This document shows, one piece after another, positions 5,520 to 7,430 of a stretch of DNA of 7,430 nucleotides. Position 1 is the stretch's first letter; the number at the start of each line of letters is the position of its first letter. The notes beneath the pieces are model-generated. The model did not search any database and was not told the DNA's origin. It saw only the letters and a program-made list of their open reading frames with translations. This DNA comes from an uncultured Rhodospirillaceae bacterium (GTDB lineage: Bacteria; Pseudomonadota; Alphaproteobacteria; Rhodospirillales; Casp-alpha2). The DNA is taken from assembly GCA_913048145.1 (NCBI GenBank), contig CAJWVP010000142.1, positions 1-7,430 of the forward strand, written 5' to 3'. Made by a program: the position numbers and the translations under genes.

Positions 5520-7092
5520 TTAAGTCTCGATGGCGGGTAGGCGCCCGCGCAGATCGACCTTTGAGATTTTGTCCAAGGTGGACCGGGGCATGTCATCCAG
5601 GATGATGACCTCGCAGATAACCTTCTAGTTGGCTAATTTTTCAGTTCACACGGTGATAATCTGATCACGCAGGTCTGACGGCGCGCCGTTCGTCGGAATG
5701 ACAAAGGCGTCGGGTACTTCATCTAGCATGAAGTGCTTTTGCCCTATGACCGCGCATTCGGTTACACAGCCCGTTTCCATGATCACGGTCTTGTTTTCGG
5801 ACGCAGCGACGTTTTCTGATCCGACCCGGAGTATGTCCTTATCCCGGTCCAAGAAGAATAGGTTGCCGGCCTCATCCATGCGAATGATGTCGCCCATGTC
5901 GAACCAACCGTCGGCGTCAAAGGCGTTGGCGTTGGCGTTGGCGTTGGCGTTGGCGTTGGCATCAGGGTTCTTGTAGTCCCCCTTGAACAGACTAACCCCG
6001 CGCACGCCGTGAATGTAAAGATGTCCGCTTTCACCGGGATCGATGGGCCGGCCATCGAGATGATCGATCCGGTTATTGTATCCCATCGAAGCCCGCCCGA
6101 AGCATAAGTGCGGGCCAGGATTGGATACATCGATGACGATCCCATGTGAGATGGTTTAAATCATGCCTCACCAGGCTATGGCGCGTATGCCAAATGCCTC
6201 ATGGGTGGGCGGATAATTGCCCGAGTGACCCCAAAACTGGAAACTGCGATTTTTCGGAGCTTCGCTGTTCAGCATCGCCTTAGCTCCGAAGAGGACTATC
6301 GAGAGCCAGGTGCAGTTGTGATTGATTGCGATGGTCCAGAACCGTGATGCGTAAAACTTAGGCTGTAAGACCATGGTCCCGTCGATCCAAAGTTGGGACA
6401 GCATGGGATAAGATTGAGCATTCGCGTGGAACAGGAGCAGCACCACGTGGGCGATGTCCTCCTTTGTCAGGCGCATGTGCGCTAAGTTCATCTGCGCTCC
6501 GCACACGGCGTTTCCGTGCGTCCAAACTACAGCCTTGGGTCGTGACGTCGTGCCCGATGTGAACTGGATGCCCAATTCTGTGGTCGCGTTGCTGGTTCGC
6601 CTGGGCACGCATGCCGTTGTGTTCAGGAAATCGGCGAAGGGGACGTGCGGTACATCGGGGATCCGACCCGGTTGTCCCGCGTCGTTATCCGTGAGCCTGA
6701 GAAACTTGAGGTCTGTGTGTCGGGGCCAACAGCGCTCACATGATCGGCGAAATAGCTGATATCACGGGCCACGGGCCGGGCGTTGGTGCAAAATGCAATG
6801 GCGCCAAATGCGCGCAGGTGAACTAGGAAATGATGAATTCTAGCAGATTCTGTAGATGAATGATGACGAAGTCACCCGGCCGCAAGCATTGTTTGAAAAG
6901 TGCACCGGCGAAGGCATCGACATCGCGGCTCAACTCAGCATAGGTCCACATCTGTTCGTCGCGGTCAAAGGGGTCCTAGATCAGGTACGGCTTGTTCGAC
7001 GTCCGCTTGGTCCATTCGCGCAATATCTACGGAACATCTCGGCCCACCACCATGAACTGATGGGAATGATTGATCGTGTCTTGCAGGGACAT
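5520..7092 (-). pseudogene. decayed AMP-dependent acyl-CoA synthetase (CaiC-like ligase)
   Basis: The remains cover a full-length acyl-AMP ligase of roughly 520 codons, from an ATG at 7092 (MSLQDT) to a TAA at 5520-5522. Conserved pieces include KPYLI-stop-DPFD and MWTYAELSRDVDAFAG (N-terminal part), ISYFADHVSAVG, the AMP motif QFTSGTTSRPKAVVWTHGN, TISHGIV, HGVRGVSLF, DADGWFDMGD and DKDILRVGSENVAASE. The C-terminal piece is DDMPRSTLDKISKVDLR. Seven in-frame stops interrupt it (7027-7029, 6976-6978, 6823-6825, 6168-6170, 6156-6158, 5646-5648, 5625-5627), several of them where relatives have Trp or Glu. Two frameshifts lie near 6801-6810 and 6700-6713, the second with an apparent loss of about a dozen codons. 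TSGTTSRPK resembles carnitine/crotonobetaine-CoA ligase, but the true substrate is unknown. The gene cannot make an active enzyme as it stands. Confidence 0.93.
5922..5960 (-). repeat. hexanucleotide tandem repeat (GCCAAC)x6 encoding Ala-Asn
   Basis: Six perfect copies of GTTGGC on the plus strand (5925-5960; GCCAAC on the minus strand) follow a partial GGC unit. Read in the ligase pseudogene frame they encode alternating Asn and Ala between KNPD and FDADGWF, where related ligases have only a short Asn-Pro-Glu-Ala-type segment. The expansion keeps the frame and looks like slipped-strand replication. Confidence 0.9.
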
Positions 7093-7210
7093 GGAGGCAA
7101 ACTAATTCCTTGTTGGGCAGCCCTAGCCAATTGCGCGAACCGTGAAAAGGCAGCGGTGTTTCGCATATTTTTTGATGGACCCATCCCGTCGGATGAGGCA
7201 TCTCGGTCCC

Positions 7211-7219
7211 TGTATAGTG
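7211..7219 (+). promoter_or_regulatory. possible -10 region of a separate fabG promoter
   Basis: TGTATAGTG contains a five-of-six -10 hexamer TATAGT (7213-7218), about 35 bases before the fabG ATG. The identical nine bases form the -10 region of the rpsF promoter (1452-1460, minus strand). No good -35 is present at the right spacing, so the call is tentative. A local promoter is plausible because fabG is cut off from fabD by about 1.7 kb of dead gene. Confidence 0.35.
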
Positions 7220-7252
7220 TGTTTGCGATATTTCAGGCGGAGAGTTGGATTG

Positions 7253-7430
7253 ATGTTTGATCTTCAGGGCAAGAAGGCGCTGGTCACCGGCGCGTCGGGG
7301 GGAATCGGGGGCGCCATCGCTAAGGTATTTAACTCGCAGGGCGCCGAGGTTGGGCTGTCGGGCACGCGCGTCGACGCTCTTGAGGCGCTGGCCGGCGAAA
7401 TTGGCAGCGGCGCGCATGTCGTGCCGGCGG
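7253..7430 (+). CDS. fabG: 3-oxoacyl-ACP reductase, N-terminal part (runs off window)
   Basis: Fifty-nine codons are visible, starting MFDLQGKKALVTGASGGIGG. The TGASGGIG loop (residues 12-19) is the nucleotide-binding motif of short-chain dehydrogenases. The following LSGTR pattern near residue 35 fits the NADPH-binding region of FabG. FabG reduces 3-oxoacyl-ACP in the elongation cycle of type II fatty acid synthesis. The sequence matches the alphaproteobacterial FabG N-terminus, and its position downstream of fabD supports this assignment over other short-chain reductases. The catalytic Ser-Tyr-Lys lies outside the window. GGAGAG (7239-7244) precedes the ATG by eight bases. Confidence 0.9.
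   Translation, partial: MFDLQGKKALVTGASGGIGGAIAKVFNSQGAEVGLSGTRVDALEALAGEIGSGAHVVPA

Noticed and set aside
5922..5960. Hexamer repeat as a CRISPR or iteron array
   Set aside because: The unit is six bases, contiguous and without spacers, and sits in frame inside a coding remnant.
5646..6086. 146-codon minus-strand ORF as a stand-alone protein
   Set aside because: It is only the C-terminal domain of the ligase. The same frame continues beyond both its ends once the stop codons are ignored.
6856..7260. 134-codon plus-strand ORF ending inside the start of fabG
   Set aside because: It is the antisense of the ligase pseudogene N-terminus, whose conserved motifs read clearly on the minus strand.

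Overview
The window looks like an alphaproteobacterial chromosome, probably Rhodospirillales-like and of moderately high GC. The basis is gene content and order: rpsF, rpsR and a DUF2232 membrane protein in one minus-strand operon, near fabD and fabG on the plus strand. That arrangement is familiar in Alphaproteobacteria. The taxon is inferred; no rRNA or tRNA gene is present to confirm it.

Layout. At 1-1480 (minus strand) a sigma70-type promoter drives rpsF (TTG start, structured leader), rpsR (ATGA overlap with rpsF) and a DUF2232 gene that runs off the left edge. At about 1481-2304 there is no recognisable gene. It holds one possible 73-codon ORF with a good Shine-Dalgarno, short open stretches that look like debris, and a strong orphan hairpin. 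At 2305-4460 (minus strand) two full-length zinc-dependent medium-chain dehydrogenases overlap by four bases, each with intact catalytic and structural zinc ligands. At 4461-4580 a divergent intergenic region carries a good promoter for fabD. Intact fabD occupies 4581-5519. At 5520-7092 (minus strand) lies a heavily decayed acyl-CoA synthetase gene of the CaiC-like AMP-ligase type, which begins at the base next to the fabD stop codon. At 7093-7252 there is a gap with a fabG ribosome binding site and a -10-like element. From 7253 the 5' part of fabG runs off the right edge.

How the parts fit. The core genes serve the small ribosomal subunit (S6/S18) and fatty acid synthesis (malonyl transfer to ACP, then 3-oxoacyl-ACP reduction). 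Accessory oxidoreductase and ligase genes lie on both sides of fabD on the opposite strand, so fabD and fabG, usually adjacent, are about 1.7 kb apart. The ligase has seven premature stops, two frameshifts and an in-frame GCCAAC hexamer expansion, while all neighbouring genes are intact. The accessory pathway therefore seems to be decaying in part, though the dehydrogenases still look functional. I see no CRISPR array, transposase, phage gene or defence system, and nothing that clearly amounts to a new biological system.
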